Origin: Paenibacillus_S sp043945595
Lineage (GTDB): Bacteria > Bacillota > Bacilli > Paenibacillales > NBRC-103111
Direction of reading: 5' to 3'
NCBI RefSeq assembly: GCF_043945595.1
Contig: NZ_JBIFNP010000001.1
Location: forward strand, 930,001 to 994,000
Length of the DNA: 64,000 nucleotides
This document shows, one piece after another, positions 19,079-28,195 of the stretch. The position numbers were made by a program, and so were the translations under genes. The notes under the pieces were generated by a model, which worked only from the letters and a program-made list of their open reading frames with translations, was not told the DNA's origin and made no database searches. The stretch's first letter is position 1; the number at the start of each line of letters is the position of its first letter.

Positions 19079-20179
19079 CTAATACACTTTAATTTCGTTG
19101 TAGAACGTATCGCGTTCGACCGGGATGCGTCCTGCTCCCTTGACCAGCCATACTAGCTCGTCTCTTGTCAGGCCTTCAGGGGACAGCGCGCCCGCGGCAT
19201 GGCTGATTTTTTCCTTAATAATCGTTCCATGCACGTCGGAAGCTCCGAAGGTCAGGGCGATTTGCGTCAGCTGAGTACCCAGGTTAATGAAATACGCTTT
19301 GATGTGAGGAATGTTGTCGACCATCAGACGGCTGATTGCAATCGTTTTGAGATCGTCAAAAGCCGCTACACGGCGCTTGATGCCTGCATTGACGTTGGCC
19401 GGCTGTACCGAATTCGGGATGAACACCATAAAGCCGTTCGTTTCGTCCTGCAGCTCGCGAAGCAGAATCATATGCTGAATCCGCTCCTCCAGCGTCTCGA
19501 TCGAGCCGTAAAGCATCGTTGCATGCGTTTTGAGGCCGATGCTGTGGGCGACACGCTGCACTTCCAGCCATTGGTCGGTCGTCGCTTTGCCGACGCCCAT
19601 CTTTTGACGGTAACGCTCGGACAAAATTTCGGCGCCGCCGCCCGTTAACGTACTAAGACCCGCTTCGACGAGCGTCTCGAGCACCTCTTTATAACTTAAC
19701 CCGCTGATTCGGGAATAAAACTCAATCTCAGCCGCCGTATGGGCTTTAATCGTCACATCGGGATAGCGTTTTTTCAAAGCGCGGATACAGTCGACATAAT
19801 ATTCAAAAGGCACATGCGGGTTATGGCCCTGTGCAATATGGAACTCGCGCAGCTGCGGATGGTAATGCTGGTCGATGAAGTCAAACATATCCTCCGGCTT
19901 CAGCGTGTAGGAGCCTTCCTCGCCTTCATCGCGGCGGAAATGACAGAATGCACAGTGCGCTTCGCACACGTTGGTGAAATACAGGCTCATGTTATCGATA
20001 AAATAAACCTTTTTGCCGTTCATGCGCAGATTCACTTCATTTGCCAGTTGACCGATTGTCAATAAATCGTCGGACTTGTACAAAAATACGCCATCTTCAA
20101 GAGAAAGTCTTTCTCCGTTTCTGACCTTTTCTGCGATCTCGGCCATGCGTTGATCGGGATTGCTAATCACGATGCTCAT
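19079..20179 (-). CDS. mqnE: aminofutalosine synthase, radical SAM (menaquinone synthesis)
   Basis: A radical SAM enzyme of 366 residues that joins a chorismate-derived enol ether to adenosine in the futalosine pathway to menaquinone. The 4Fe-4S motif CEAHCAFC (CxxxCxxC) lies near residue 65, and LTGGGAEIL near residue 190 is the family's SAM/substrate region. MqnC and CofH are close paralogues; overall length and the GGGAEI motif favour MqnE. The ATG at 20179 follows GGAGGT; a reading 15 codons longer is disfavoured. The UbiD-family decarboxylase at 12855 fits the same pathway. It is transcribed away from a long intergenic region. Confidence 0.85.
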   Translation of the reverse strand: MSIVISNPDQRMAEIAEKVRNGERLSLEDGVFLYKSDDLLTIGQLANEVNLRMNGKKVYFIDNMSLYFTNVCEAHCAFCHFRRDEGEEGSYTLKPEDMFDFIDQHYHPQLREFHIAQGHNPHVPFEYYVDCIRALKKRYPDVTIKAHTAAEIEFYSRISGLSYKEVLETLVEAGLSTLTGGGAEILSERYRQKMGVGKATTDQWLEVQRVAHSIGLKTHATMLYGSIETLEERIQHMILLRELQDETNGFMVFIPNSVQPANVNAGIKRRVAAFDDLKTIAISRLMVDNIPHIKAYFINLGTQLTQIALTFGASDVHGTIIKEKISHAAGALSPEGLTRDELVWLVKGAGRIPVERDTFYNEIKVY

Positions 20180-20844
20180 CAAAGCCACCTCCATATAATA
20201 ATGTATAAAGATTGTAGCGTGCAAAATTGCGACTTAAGCTTAGCCTTGTGCGTATAACCTATATATTAGCTGTACTTTCCAACGAAGCTGCTTTACTCAT
20301 CCGGAGATGAAGACAAAATAAAACAACGCGTAGCCTATTCCACATAACGATACGTGAACACCCGCGTTAAGATGACATTTCCGAACAGCTGTGAAAGCTT
20401 GCACAAGGTTGCCCGGAGTAAAGCGCGTTTAAGATTAGTTCATACAAAGACCCCTTAGACACGAATAAACAAACAATATTACCTATTATAAACCTCCTGT
20501 TGGGGCGGGGCAATACGTAGTTCGGCGAAACCGGTTTCCCGATTCCAGAAATGGGTCCGTTTTATTTGCCTGTCTGTCCTTGTGCCTTAGCCTTGCGGTC
20601 TAACGGCTTTCGGCTCAGAGCGTTCCTCTTGCCAGTCTATACGCACTGTCCGCTCAGGAGGCCCGGAACCGCCGCAGTTTATCCGAAGGGTGTAATGTTA
20701 CAAATTTATGAACTGCGGGAAAATCATCCGGCAGGGCCGGAAGTCCTTGAGGAGTGTGCTCAATAGGAGTATACTGAAGAGGTAAAGCCATTATGTAAGC
20801 TATGGCTGCTTTTTTGAAAAAGAACCCGCGAGGAGGTCTGGATT
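20180..20844. other. 665-base intergenic region between mqnE and the iscA-like gene
   Basis: No convincing gene on either strand; an open frame at 20551-20766 has no ribosome site and no family character. The first part must contain the mqnE promoter. At 20786-20816 AGCCAT pairs with ATGGCT and is followed by six T. This terminator-like hairpin sits only 28 bases before the iscA-like start and could be an attenuator in its leader. TATACT at 20770-20775 may be the corresponding -10. Confidence 0.45.
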
Positions 20845-21216
20845 ATGATTCATATCAGCGAAACGGCTAGCGATAAAATAAAAGAATTGCTTGAAAGCGA
20901 AGGAACCCCGGATTTGTTTCTCCGTTTGGGCGTGAAAGCGGGAGGCTGCAGCGGCTTTTCCTACGGCATGGGCTTTGACGACCAACAGCAATCAGACGAT
21001 AAATCTTTTGAAGTTAACGGTTTGAAGGTTGTTGTCGATGCGGACAGCTCCAAATATTTGTACGGCGTCGAAATCGACTATAAAGAGTCTGGCATGGGGG
21101 GCGGCTTCACCATCAATAACCCGAACGCCGTAGCTTCCTGCGGCTGCGGCTCGTCCTTCAAGGTGAAGGACGAAGAGGGAGTCGTCGAGAAATGCGACGA
21201 TAAGGTCGAGGCTTAA
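20845..21216 (+). CDS. IscA/HesB-family iron-sulfur cluster protein (YutM/SufA-like)
   Basis: A 123-residue A-type Fe-S carrier. The three conserved cysteines are in GGCSGFSY near residue 35 and in the CGCG motif near residue 100. It hands clusters to apo-enzymes and fits the neighbouring nfu gene; both sit in the same area in B. subtilis. The last 15 residues form an acidic extension (DEEGVVEKCDDKVEA) beyond the usual end at CGCGSSF. CGAGGAGG lies upstream of the ATG. A terminator-like hairpin in its leader hints at attenuation. Confidence 0.9.
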   Translation: MIHISETASDKIKELLESEGTPDLFLRLGVKAGGCSGFSYGMGFDDQQQSDDKSFEVNGLKVVVDADSSKYLYGVEIDYKESGMGGGFTINNPNAVASCGCGSSFKVKDEEGVVEKCDDKVEA

Positions 21217-21278
21217 TAAAGGTTTTGTTGTTTCTTGCAGGTGACAGGTTGTTGAATTTTAATTAGTGGTAGTTGTAG

Positions 21279-21334
21279 CCTCTTGGACTTGTGTATAATG
21301 TATATTACACAGGTCCAAGAGGTTTTATTTTTTT
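21279..21334 (+). terminator. rho-independent terminator after the iscA-like gene
   Basis: CCTCTTGGAC (21279-21288) pairs perfectly with GTCCAAGAGG (21313-21322), with an inner GTGTAATA-type extension, and is followed by a T-rich run. Confidence 0.9.
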
Positions 21335-21387
21335 ATTAAAGGTGTAGCGGTAAAAACAGGCTTCATACATAATAAAGGAGGTACGGG

Positions 21388-21732
21388 ATGAGCGAAGATT
21401 TTTACTGCGACGAAGTGCTGAGCGGACATACGCAGGTTAGAATGGTGATCGAAACCCCGAACGTGCTGGCCTACCACCATACGCGCCCTTATTACCCGGT
21501 TCATATTGTTGTCATTCCCAAAAAACACATCGCTTCCTTATTAACGCTTGAGGCGTCCGATGCGGAGCTGCTTGCCGAGCTGTTTGACGTGATCAAACAG
21601 GTGGCGTCGGCAGTTGTTTCCGAGCATGGAGCCTGCAGGGTGCTGACGAATCTCGGACAGTATCAGGACTCCAAACATTTGCATTGGCATGTAGCCTTCG
21701 GACAGCCGCTAAGGCAGAATTATTTTATGTAA
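21388..21732 (+). CDS. HIT-family nucleotide-binding protein
   Basis: A 114-residue histidine-triad protein, expected to hydrolyse or transfer AMP-type groups. The triad motif HLHWHV near residue 98 matches HxHxH, preceded by the conserved GQYQDSKH. The N-terminal Zn-binding cysteines found in some HIT proteins are absent. AAAGGAGG precedes the ATG. The signal peptidase gene follows after 39 bases on the same strand, so the pair may be co-transcribed, though no functional link is known. Confidence 0.88.
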   Translation: MSEDFYCDEVLSGHTQVRMVIETPNVLAYHHTRPYYPVHIVVIPKKHIASLLTLEASDAELLAELFDVIKQVASAVVSEHGACRVLTNLGQYQDSKHLHWHVAFGQPLRQNYFM

Positions 21733-21771
21733 ACGCTTCCTATTATAATATGCTTCTGCTGAGGTGATACG

Positions 21772-22257
21772 ATGGAATGCTTTTTCGCACTATTTCTTGC
21801 TCTGTCCGGGATGTACCACGACTCTACCAAAGCGTTTGTTGTGGAGGGGCCGTCTATGGAACCGACCATGCACCCGAATGACCGGCTGGCGGTCGATACC
21901 TCCTATTATACCCATCATAGAATTGAACGCGGGGATCTTATCGTGTTTCAGGCGACGCCGGATAAAATATTCGTCAAGCGGGTCATAGCGCTGCCGGGCG
22001 AATCGGTCCGGGTGGAAGGCGATGCCGTGTACATCAACAAGGTCAAACTAAGCGAGCCCTATTTGCAGCCGGCGCTCGATGAGTCCGTACATCAAGGCAG
22101 CGTATACAATGTCCGCGATTTTCCCGAGCATATCGTTCCGGATCATTCCGTATTCGTGCTGGGAGATAACCGCTCCAACAGCATGGACAGCAGAGATATC
22201 GGATTTATCAAGCAGGAGCAGATCATCGGGAAGGTTCAGACGCCCCTTCTCCATTGA
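21772..22257 (+). CDS. lepB: signal peptidase I
   Basis: Membrane serine protease that removes signal peptides. The catalytic Ser28 is in GPSMEPT and the general-base Lys69 in FVKRVIALPGE; the C-terminal GDNRSNSMDSRDIG box is intact. At 161 residues it is a small Gram-positive type, and its N-terminal hydrophobic segment is short (about residues 3-14), which makes membrane anchoring look weak. GAGGTGAT precedes the ATG. Downstream lies a gene for a secreted WG-repeat protein. Confidence 0.92.
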   Translation: MECFFALFLALSGMYHDSTKAFVVEGPSMEPTMHPNDRLAVDTSYYTHHRIERGDLIVFQATPDKIFVKRVIALPGESVRVEGDAVYINKVKLSEPYLQPALDESVHQGSVYNVRDFPEHIVPDHSVFVLGDNRSNSMDSRDIGFIKQEQIIGKVQTPLLH

Positions 22258-22363
22258 TAGGCGTGGTGCGGCAACTTTACGCTTCGAAGGAACGTCCATA
22301 CATCTGAATTCATTTTCATGATGGAGCATGCTTGGCATAAAACTGATGTAAGGGAGGCTTGAC

Positions 22364-24545
22364 GTGAACGTTTCAAAAAGCTTGACCATCCGCTTGATGC
22401 TGTCTGCCGTTCTCAGCTTCAATCTTATACCTGCTGCATCTATGTATGCATCGCAGCCTGCCGCCGCGGCGGAGGCCGGCAAGAGCAGGCAGATTACCGT
22501 TCTGGAGCCGGCCCCGCTGTATGACGATTACACCCGTCCGGGAACATCCGTAGGGGCTGTAGGCGCCTTACAGACGTTAACTGTGAAGGAGGTCGTGAAT
22601 TCGAATACCGGCGCCCGGTCTGCCGCCTGGTATTTGGTAGGGACATGGCTTGGAGATAAATGGCTCCGCGGGGATGAACGAGTCGTATGGGGAACCTACG
22701 AGCCACAAGAACAGAAGCTGACGACAAGATCCGAGCTGCCGTTGTACGGCCAATGGAACGGAACCGGCGGAAGGCTCCATCTCGATGCAGCAGGTTCGAT
22801 CCATAGGACACCTGCATTATTGCTCGATGAGCGGCTCCCTGTTGGAGCCGCCGCCGGAATGCGGGAATGACGCCTACCTCGTAGAGACCTGGGCGGGACC
22901 CAAATGGCTGATGAATCCTTCGCTGGTGGAAGATTTGCCCGAAGAAGCTTATACGGCGGAGTTTACGATTCTGGAGCAGGTGCCGTTCTTCGACCAGCCG
23001 GCTTCTGCAGATTTTAATCTGCCGTTTACGTTGGATTATATGCAGCCTTCGAAGGTTCAAGTTACGGCCCGTAAGGTGCTGAACGAGAATTTGATATGGT
23101 ATAAAATACGTCTGCCCGAGGGAGATAAATGGATCCTGCCAATGGGCAGAACGCTGGACAACGTCCAGCCGGTTTCTGCGACGATACAGCTTCCGACCGG
23201 AGCGAGACTCTGTGAAAACCCGAATCTGGAATGCTTTTTTTCCAATGAAACGGCCGAGCCGGGAGCGTATGAAGCAGCCGAGCAGTGGAATAACTGGTAT
23301 CTCATTCGAACGGAACCGGGGGATGAAGTGGGTCAACCCGCCTGAGGCGCTGCGCGAGAGACCGCTAGGCATTCAGCCGGCTAATGAACAAGTGCAGCTG
23401 CTGACCACGACGACCACATACCGGACGCCGGATACGAAGGGGGTTGCCGGGCATCTGGCGGGCTTTTTCGCTCCGCAGTATGTCGACGCATTCGAGAAAT
23501 GGACGTCTCCCTCCGGCGAGCAGTGGTACCGGGTTCATACCTCCGAGACACAGGAATGGGTGCGGGAGCAGGATGTGCAGATTCCTTTGTATCCCGTTGT
23601 AAAGGATGGAAAGTACGGATATATCGATCAGAAGGGAAATGTGCGGATTCCCTTGCAGTATGATGCGGCCATGGAGTTCGCCGAAGGGCTGGCGGCGGTT
23701 CGGATGACCTCCGGTGGCGGCTGGTCTTATATTGACAGCAGAGGAAAAGAAGTGATCCCCGGTCCTTTCCGTGAAGCGGGAGCATTTGCTGATGGGCGAG
23801 CGCTGGTCAGCGTCACCACGGCCTCCAATGGCACGAGGCAGGGCTATACCGAACCGGCAGGGCCGGTTTATCGACACGCCGGAGCTGCTGTCCGCCTCGC
23901 CGTTTGCCGAAGGGAAGGCAGCCGTAGCCGTGAAGGGGCAAAGCTCCTGCGGCGAAGGTGCTGTATTCGGCTATATTGACCTGCAGGGACGCGTGGCGAT
24001 CGAGCCGCGCTTCGATACGGCCGCTCCTTTCTCCTGGCACCTTGCAAGAGTGGGACTGAATCAAAAGTACGGCTTTATCCAGGAGGACGGCTCGGCGGCG
24101 ACGGAGATGGAATATGACGACGCCCGGGATTTCCATCAGGGGACGGCTGCAGTCAAGGCAGGAGAGCTGTGGGGATACTTGCTGGTCATCCGGCAGCTGG
24201 CGCATCCCGCCGCAATTCGAGGGGGCAGGCGATTATTCCGAGGAGCTGGCCGCGGTAAAAAAGGACGGCAAATGGGGATTCATCGATGCCTCGGGCACGA
24301 TGGTGATTCCGGCCGTATTCGACGAAGCCGGCGCATTCAGCGAAGGGTTGGCGGCTGTCCGGCTAGGCGAAAGGCAATGGGGATATATCGATACGTCGGG
24401 CACGATGGTTATCCCTCCGTCCTACAATCGGGCGGAGCCGTTCCGGGCAGGCTTGGCAAGGGTGAGCGGCGGCAAGGAAACGGAGTCCGCCGACTACGGT
24501 TATATAGACCGGTCAGGACAGGTGATATGGAAGCCGACGCATTGA
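22364..24545 (+). CDS. secreted WG-repeat protein (four frameshifts)
   Basis: A secreted protein of about 727 residues if repaired. GTG start after GGGAGG; signal peptide up to about AAAAEA. The first 400 residues contain repeated SH3-like units with W-x-K-W motifs (TWLGDKWL, TWAGPKWL). The rest is WG (KWG/YGYID) repeats such as YGYIDQKGNV and WGYIDTSGTMVIPP. The frame breaks at GGAACCGG (22760), GGAACCGG (23312), CGAACCGG (23850) and near 24174-24190. Each break is repaired by removing one base. A role in the cell envelope is likely but not shown. Four breaks in one gene could also mean real decay, but the shared motif argues for sequencing error. Confidence 0.78.
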
Positions 24546-24550
24546 TTGAT

Positions 24551-24590
24551 GAAGCAATCTTTCCGATAAGGGGAGATTGCTTCTTTTTTT
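24551..24590 (+). terminator. terminator after the WG-repeat gene
   Basis: AAGCAATCT pairs with AGATTGCTT around a 13-base loop, followed by CTTTTTTT, six bases after the stop codon. Confidence 0.88.
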
Positions 24591-24658
24591 AGAAGCTGAT
24601 GCATGGTTTGGCGGCTCCCCAAAATATTTTTTTTGGAAAATGAGAGGGAAAAGCGGGT

Positions 24659-24757
24659 TGTGTATAACCTTGTCCACATTATACACGGCATAACCACCCA
24701 TATTTTGACACTTATTAACAGCGTACACACAGCTTATACACATTTTCCTGTGGATAT
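24659..24757. promoter_or_regulatory. cluster of DnaA boxes upstream of sda
   Basis: Two perfect DnaA boxes TTATACACA are present: one on the minus strand at 24659-24667 and one on the plus strand at 24734-24742. Three one-mismatch boxes lie at 24670-24678 (TTGTCCACA), 24679-24687 (TTATACACG) and 24749-24757 (minus strand, ATATCCACA). In B. subtilis DnaA controls sda through such boxes, so this is read as the sda control region and not as an origin. Confidence 0.8.
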
Positions 24758-24826
24758 TGGAACACTTGTTCTATTTTTTCAGACATGTTAATATGATTTT
24801 ACATTAAGGAAGTAAGGTGATCCTAG

Positions 24827-24979
24827 ATGAGATTAATGAGCAACGAAATTTTAATTGAGTCTTATTTCAAAGCTTTACATCTGGAGCTGGAACAGGAATT
24901 TGTCGACTTGTTGCTGGAAGAGATCAAACGCCGTAAATTGAACTTGGACTATTATCGTGATGGGGCGCAGGTCAGCTGA
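24827..24979 (+). CDS. sda: sporulation histidine kinase inhibitor Sda
   Basis: A 50-residue helical-hairpin checkpoint protein that blocks the sporulation kinases when replication is disturbed. The sequence MRLMSNEILIESYFKA followed by FVDLLLEEIKRRKL aligns along its whole length with B. subtilis Sda (LIESYFKA and EIKRR are shared). AAGGTG precedes the ATG. The upstream DnaA-box cluster is the expected control element. A terminator overlaps the stop codon, so it is transcribed alone. Confidence 0.92.
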   Translation: MRLMSNEILIESYFKALHLELEQEFVDLLLEEIKRRKLNLDYYRDGAQVS

Positions 24980-24997
24980 CCTGCCCTCTTTTTTTGC
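24966..24997 (+). terminator. terminator overlapping the sda stop codon
   Basis: The palindrome GCAGGTCAGCTGACCTGC, which includes the sda stop codon, is followed by CCTCTTTTTTT. Confidence 0.85.
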
Positions 24998-25069
24998 ATT
25001 CATATACAAAATGCCCCGGCCAGCCGCACCGACCAGGGGATAAGCACAGCTACCGGAGGAAGAAAAAAG

Positions 25070-26056
25070 CTACATCTTTAAGCTGCTGCTGTGCCCGGGA
25101 GACAGCTTGGCTGCCGGATCGATATATACTTTGGCGTTGTTGATAGCTGTAGGCGCCTCGCCGAAACCGACCGCGATCAGCTTCAGCTTGCCGGGATAGG
25201 TCGTAATATCGCCGGCGGCAAAAATCCCCCGGACGCTGGTTTCCATGCGGGAGTCGACGAGAATCGAGCCGTTATCGAGGTCGAAGCCCCACTCCGCAAT
25301 CGGTCCGAGGGAAGAGACGAAGCCGAAGCTGACGATGACGGCGTCGACGCTCAAATCGAACGCTTCGCCGGTTTTGCAATCGCCAAGCGTTGCGCTTGTA
25401 ATTCGGTCATCGCCGTGCAGCTCGGTAATTTCTTTTGGCGTAAGCACCCGGACCTTGGAGTTCATCAAGCTTTCCACACTGTGCTCATGCGCACGGAACT
25501 TGTCGCGGCGGTGAATGAGCGTCACCTGTTCGGCTATCGGTTCCAGCATCAATGCCCAGTCGACGGCCGAATCGCCGCCGCCGCTGATCAGCACCTTCTG
25601 GCCTTCAAACCGGTTCAAGTCGCTTACGAAATAGTGCAGGTTTTTCTTTTCGTACTTTGCAGCTTCCGGCAGCTCCAGCCGTCTCGGTTCAAACGCGCCG
25701 ACGCCGCCCGTAATGATGACCGTTTTGGCTTGATGCACGCCTTTATCCGTAGTGACCTCGAACAGCCGCTCGTCTTGTTTCACCACCTGCAGCACTTTTT
25801 CCTCCAGCCGGATGTCAACGGGGAACTGCTTCATCTGCCGTTCCAGCTCGCTGACCAGGTCCTGCGCCGTCACCTTAGGAAAGCCCGCAACGTCATAGAT
25901 ATACTTCTCGGGATACAGCGCGGCAAGCTGTCCGCCGAGCTGCGGCATACTTTCGATCACCTTCACCGAAGCATGGCGCATACCGCCGTAAAACGAGGCG
26001 AACATACCGGCCGGCCCGCCGCCTATAATAAGAATATCCACCAGTTCATTCTGCAT
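25070..26056 (-). CDS. type-2 ferredoxin-NADP(+) reductase (YumC-like, thioredoxin-reductase fold)
   Basis: A 328-residue FAD enzyme that moves electrons between NADPH and ferredoxin or flavodoxin. The FAD site is GGGPAG at residues 12-17, the NADP site is GGGDSAVD near residue 160, and AAGDITTYPGK near residue 285 is the second FAD contact. The CxxC of true thioredoxin reductases is absent, which separates it from TrxB. It matches B. subtilis YumC in length and in its nearness to yumB/ndh. The ATG follows GGGAGGTGA. It is divergent from ndh across a 427-base control region. Confidence 0.92.
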   Translation of the reverse strand: MQNELVDILIIGGGPAGMFASFYGGMRHASVKVIESMPQLGGQLAALYPEKYIYDVAGFPKVTAQDLVSELERQMKQFPVDIRLEEKVLQVVKQDERLFEVTTDKGVHQAKTVIITGGVGAFEPRRLELPEAAKYEKKNLHYFVSDLNRFEGQKVLISGGGDSAVDWALMLEPIAEQVTLIHRRDKFRAHEHSVESLMNSKVRVLTPKEITELHGDDRITSATLGDCKTGEAFDLSVDAVIVSFGFVSSLGPIAEWGFDLDNGSILVDSRMETSVRGIFAAGDITTYPGKLKLIAVGFGEAPTAINNAKVYIDPAAKLSPGHSSSLKM

Positions 26057-26407
26057 GGCTCTATCACCTCCCGGGCTCTGAAAAACAATTGAATAATATT
26101 ATATACGCTCAGATATCATAATGAGAATAAGAAAAAGGGCAGCGGATGAAGGGAACTCCGTCCAATTTTGTCGGATAAACCTTACAAAAATGAAAAGGGT
26201 CAGAAATCGGCAGGAATCGGGTACATACCTTGCATAGTCAAGGATTTTCCCTTGTATATTAGCCAAAATAAAGCTTGCTATTTGGCTTTTGACATTATAT
26301 TATGTCATGAGAACTGATTAAAAATGGCTGTGCGAGCTTTACTTGAAGCGTTTTATATTGTAGTTTATGCAGTCTGGCCTAACTGGAAAAATGTTTCTTG
26401 AAATACT

Positions 26408-26436
26408 TTGTGTAAAAATTCACATTCGGGTATAGG
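26408..26436 (+). promoter_or_regulatory. ndh promoter overlapped by a probable Rex operator
   Basis: TTGTGTAAAAATTCACAT (26408-26425) matches the Rex consensus TTGTGAA-N4-TTCACAA at 12 of 14 fixed positions. The same bases form a -35 (TTGTGT), a 17-base spacer and a -10 (TATAGG, 26431-26436). Rex represses ndh in B. subtilis when NADH is low, so the placement fits. Farther upstream TGACAT-N6-ATGTCA (26290-26307) is a second dyad of unknown use. Confidence 0.72.
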
Positions 26437-26483
26437 AACCTACAAATACAGAAAAAAACAACGGGATGGAAGGGATCGAAACC

Positions 26484-27675
26484 ATGAGTCGAATACCAAG
26501 AATAGTCATTTTGGGAGCAGGATACGGTGGCATCGTAACGGCTATTCGTTTGCAAAAGGAATTAAATTATAACGAGGCGGATGTTACGCTTGTCAATAAG
26601 CACGATTACCACTACATCACGACCCATCTGCATATGCCGGCTGCAGGAACGGACAATCCGGAAAATGCGCGGGTGAATATTCTTAAGCTGATTGATGAAT
26701 TTAAAATCGACTTCGTAAAATCGACAGTGGTTCAGATTCGCCCGCAAGAGAAGAAGGTTATTCTGGAAGAAGGCACTTTGTCTTACGACTATCTGGTTGT
26801 AGGCTTGGGCGGCGAACCGGAAACGTTCGGCATCCCGGGAATGAAGGAATACGCGCTCAGCATCCGGAGCATTAACAGCGTCCGTTTTATCCGTGAACAT
26901 ATCGAGTACCAATTCGCCAGATTCAAACGGGAGCCGAACCGCACTGATTATTTGACTTTTATTGTCGGCGGCGCAGGCTTTACGGGCATCGAGTTCGTCG
27001 GCGAGCTGGCCGACCGTATTCCGCAGCTGTGCAAGGAATTCGACGTGGACCCGTCGCTTGTGAAAATTTTCAACGTAGAGGCGGCTCCTACCGCTCTGCC
27101 CGGGTTTGATCCCGAGCTGGTGGAGTACGCTATGAATGTGCTGCAAAACAAAGGCGTTACCTTCAAAATTGCTACCGCGATCAAGGAATGTACGCCGGAA
27201 GGCGTTATTCTGGCGACAGGCGAAGAGATCAAAGCGGCTACGGTCGTTTCGAACCGGCGGGGTTCGCGGTAACCATATGCTGGACGAAGCAGGCTTTGAA
27301 ACGATGCGCGGCCGGATCAAGGTCGACGATTATCTGCGCGCGCCGGGCCATGAGAATATCTACATCCTAGGCGATTGCTCCATTGTGATGAATCCGGAAG
27401 GCCGTCCTTACCCGCCTACCGCTCAAATTTCGATTCAGCAGGCTGACGTATGCGCGCACAACTTGGTTGCGTCCATCCGCGGCGAGCAGCTGAAGACGTT
27501 CAAATACGAGAGCAAGGGCACTGTAGCGTCTCTCGGACGCGGAGAAGCGATCGGAATCGTCGGCTCCCGCAAAATTAAAGGCGGCGTGGCCGCGGTCATG
27601 AAAAAAATTATCGATGTGCGTTATTTGTACGTCATTGGCGGCATTCCTCTTGTGCTGAAGAAAGGCCGTTTCTAG
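26484..27675 (+). CDS. ndh: type II NADH dehydrogenase (one-base insertion)
   Basis: A membrane-associated flavoprotein that passes electrons from NADH to menaquinone without pumping protons; about 396 residues. The FAD site is GAGYGG and the NADH site is GGAGFTGIE near residue 165. The frame breaks at CGAACCGG (27250-27257); removing one base gives VSTGGVRGNHMLDEAGF, the conserved segment after the NADH domain. GDCSIVMN marks the second FAD contact, and a C-terminal amphipathic helix reaches the membrane. The ATG at 26484 follows AAGGG; an earlier ATG at 26466 is less well placed. The 27675 gene overlaps its stop by one base. A Rex-type operator lies in its promoter. Confidence 0.9.
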
Positions 27676-27962
27676 TGAGACACTGCAGCGTACAGGTACG
27701 CGGATTGCTGACGCGAGACGAATTGGACCGATATAACGCGCTGATCGAGGTAGGACACTATCTCGAGTCCCAAAACCGCTATGATCTGGTCTATCCGGTG
27801 CAAAAGGAAATCGATATATTGATTCTCCCGGCCATTGAACGGTTAAAGGAAAAATCCCGTCAGCGCGACCGCGACACGGAAGCTTACCTTGCCGGCAAAA
27901 ACGAGCTGAGCCGGGACAATCGCTTCGAGTTCGACGACGAGGACGACGAAGACGATAATTAA
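27675..27962 (+). CDS. small acidic-tailed protein of unknown function, coupled to ndh
   Basis: A 95-residue soluble protein starting with GTG, whose first base is the last base of the ndh stop codon, so translation is probably coupled. I do not recognise a named family. The central part (LTRDELDRYNALIEVGHYLESQNRYDLVYPVQKEID) looks helical, and the last 15 residues are nearly all Asp/Glu with one Asn end. It may be an accessory factor for ndh, but only the coupling supports this. Confidence 0.75.
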   Translation: MRHCSVQVRGLLTRDELDRYNALIEVGHYLESQNRYDLVYPVQKEIDILILPAIERLKEKSRQRDRDTEAYLAGKNELSRDNRFEFDDEDDEDDN

Positions 27963-27965
27963 TCA

Positions 27966-28016
27966 AAGAACCCTGCGATCCGCGGAAGCGGTAGGCAGGG
28001 TTCTTTTGGTTTTTCG
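27966..28016 (+). terminator. terminator after the ndh operon
   Basis: AGAACCCTGC pairs with GCAGGGTTCT around a GC-rich loop, followed by TTGGTTTTT. Confidence 0.85.
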
Positions 28017-28195
28017 TGAGATATTTGATGTGGTGTATCGGTTTATATTGATGTTGTTGGCTGGGTTTTAAGGTAGTTTCACCGTGCAGCCTGCAGCGGA
28101 ACACGGTGTTCTAAGCTTTCATCAACCTCTGACGAAGCGGCAGAGGTTTTCTTTTCTCCCCATCCAACGGAGGGGATTCTAGAAGGCCTGGCGAA

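Noticed and set aside
20551..20766. 71-residue open frame before the iscA-like gene
   Set aside because: No ribosome site at its start and a composition unlike the neighbouring proteins.
22364..24545. True pseudogene (WG-repeat protein)
   Set aside because: The four breaks are single-base events and three carry the same motif as breaks in essential genes; sequencing error is simpler. Real decay cannot be fully excluded.
24659..24757. Chromosomal replication origin suggested by the DnaA boxes
   Set aside because: dnaA, dnaN and an AT-rich unwinding element are not adjacent, and sda, a known DnaA target, follows directly.
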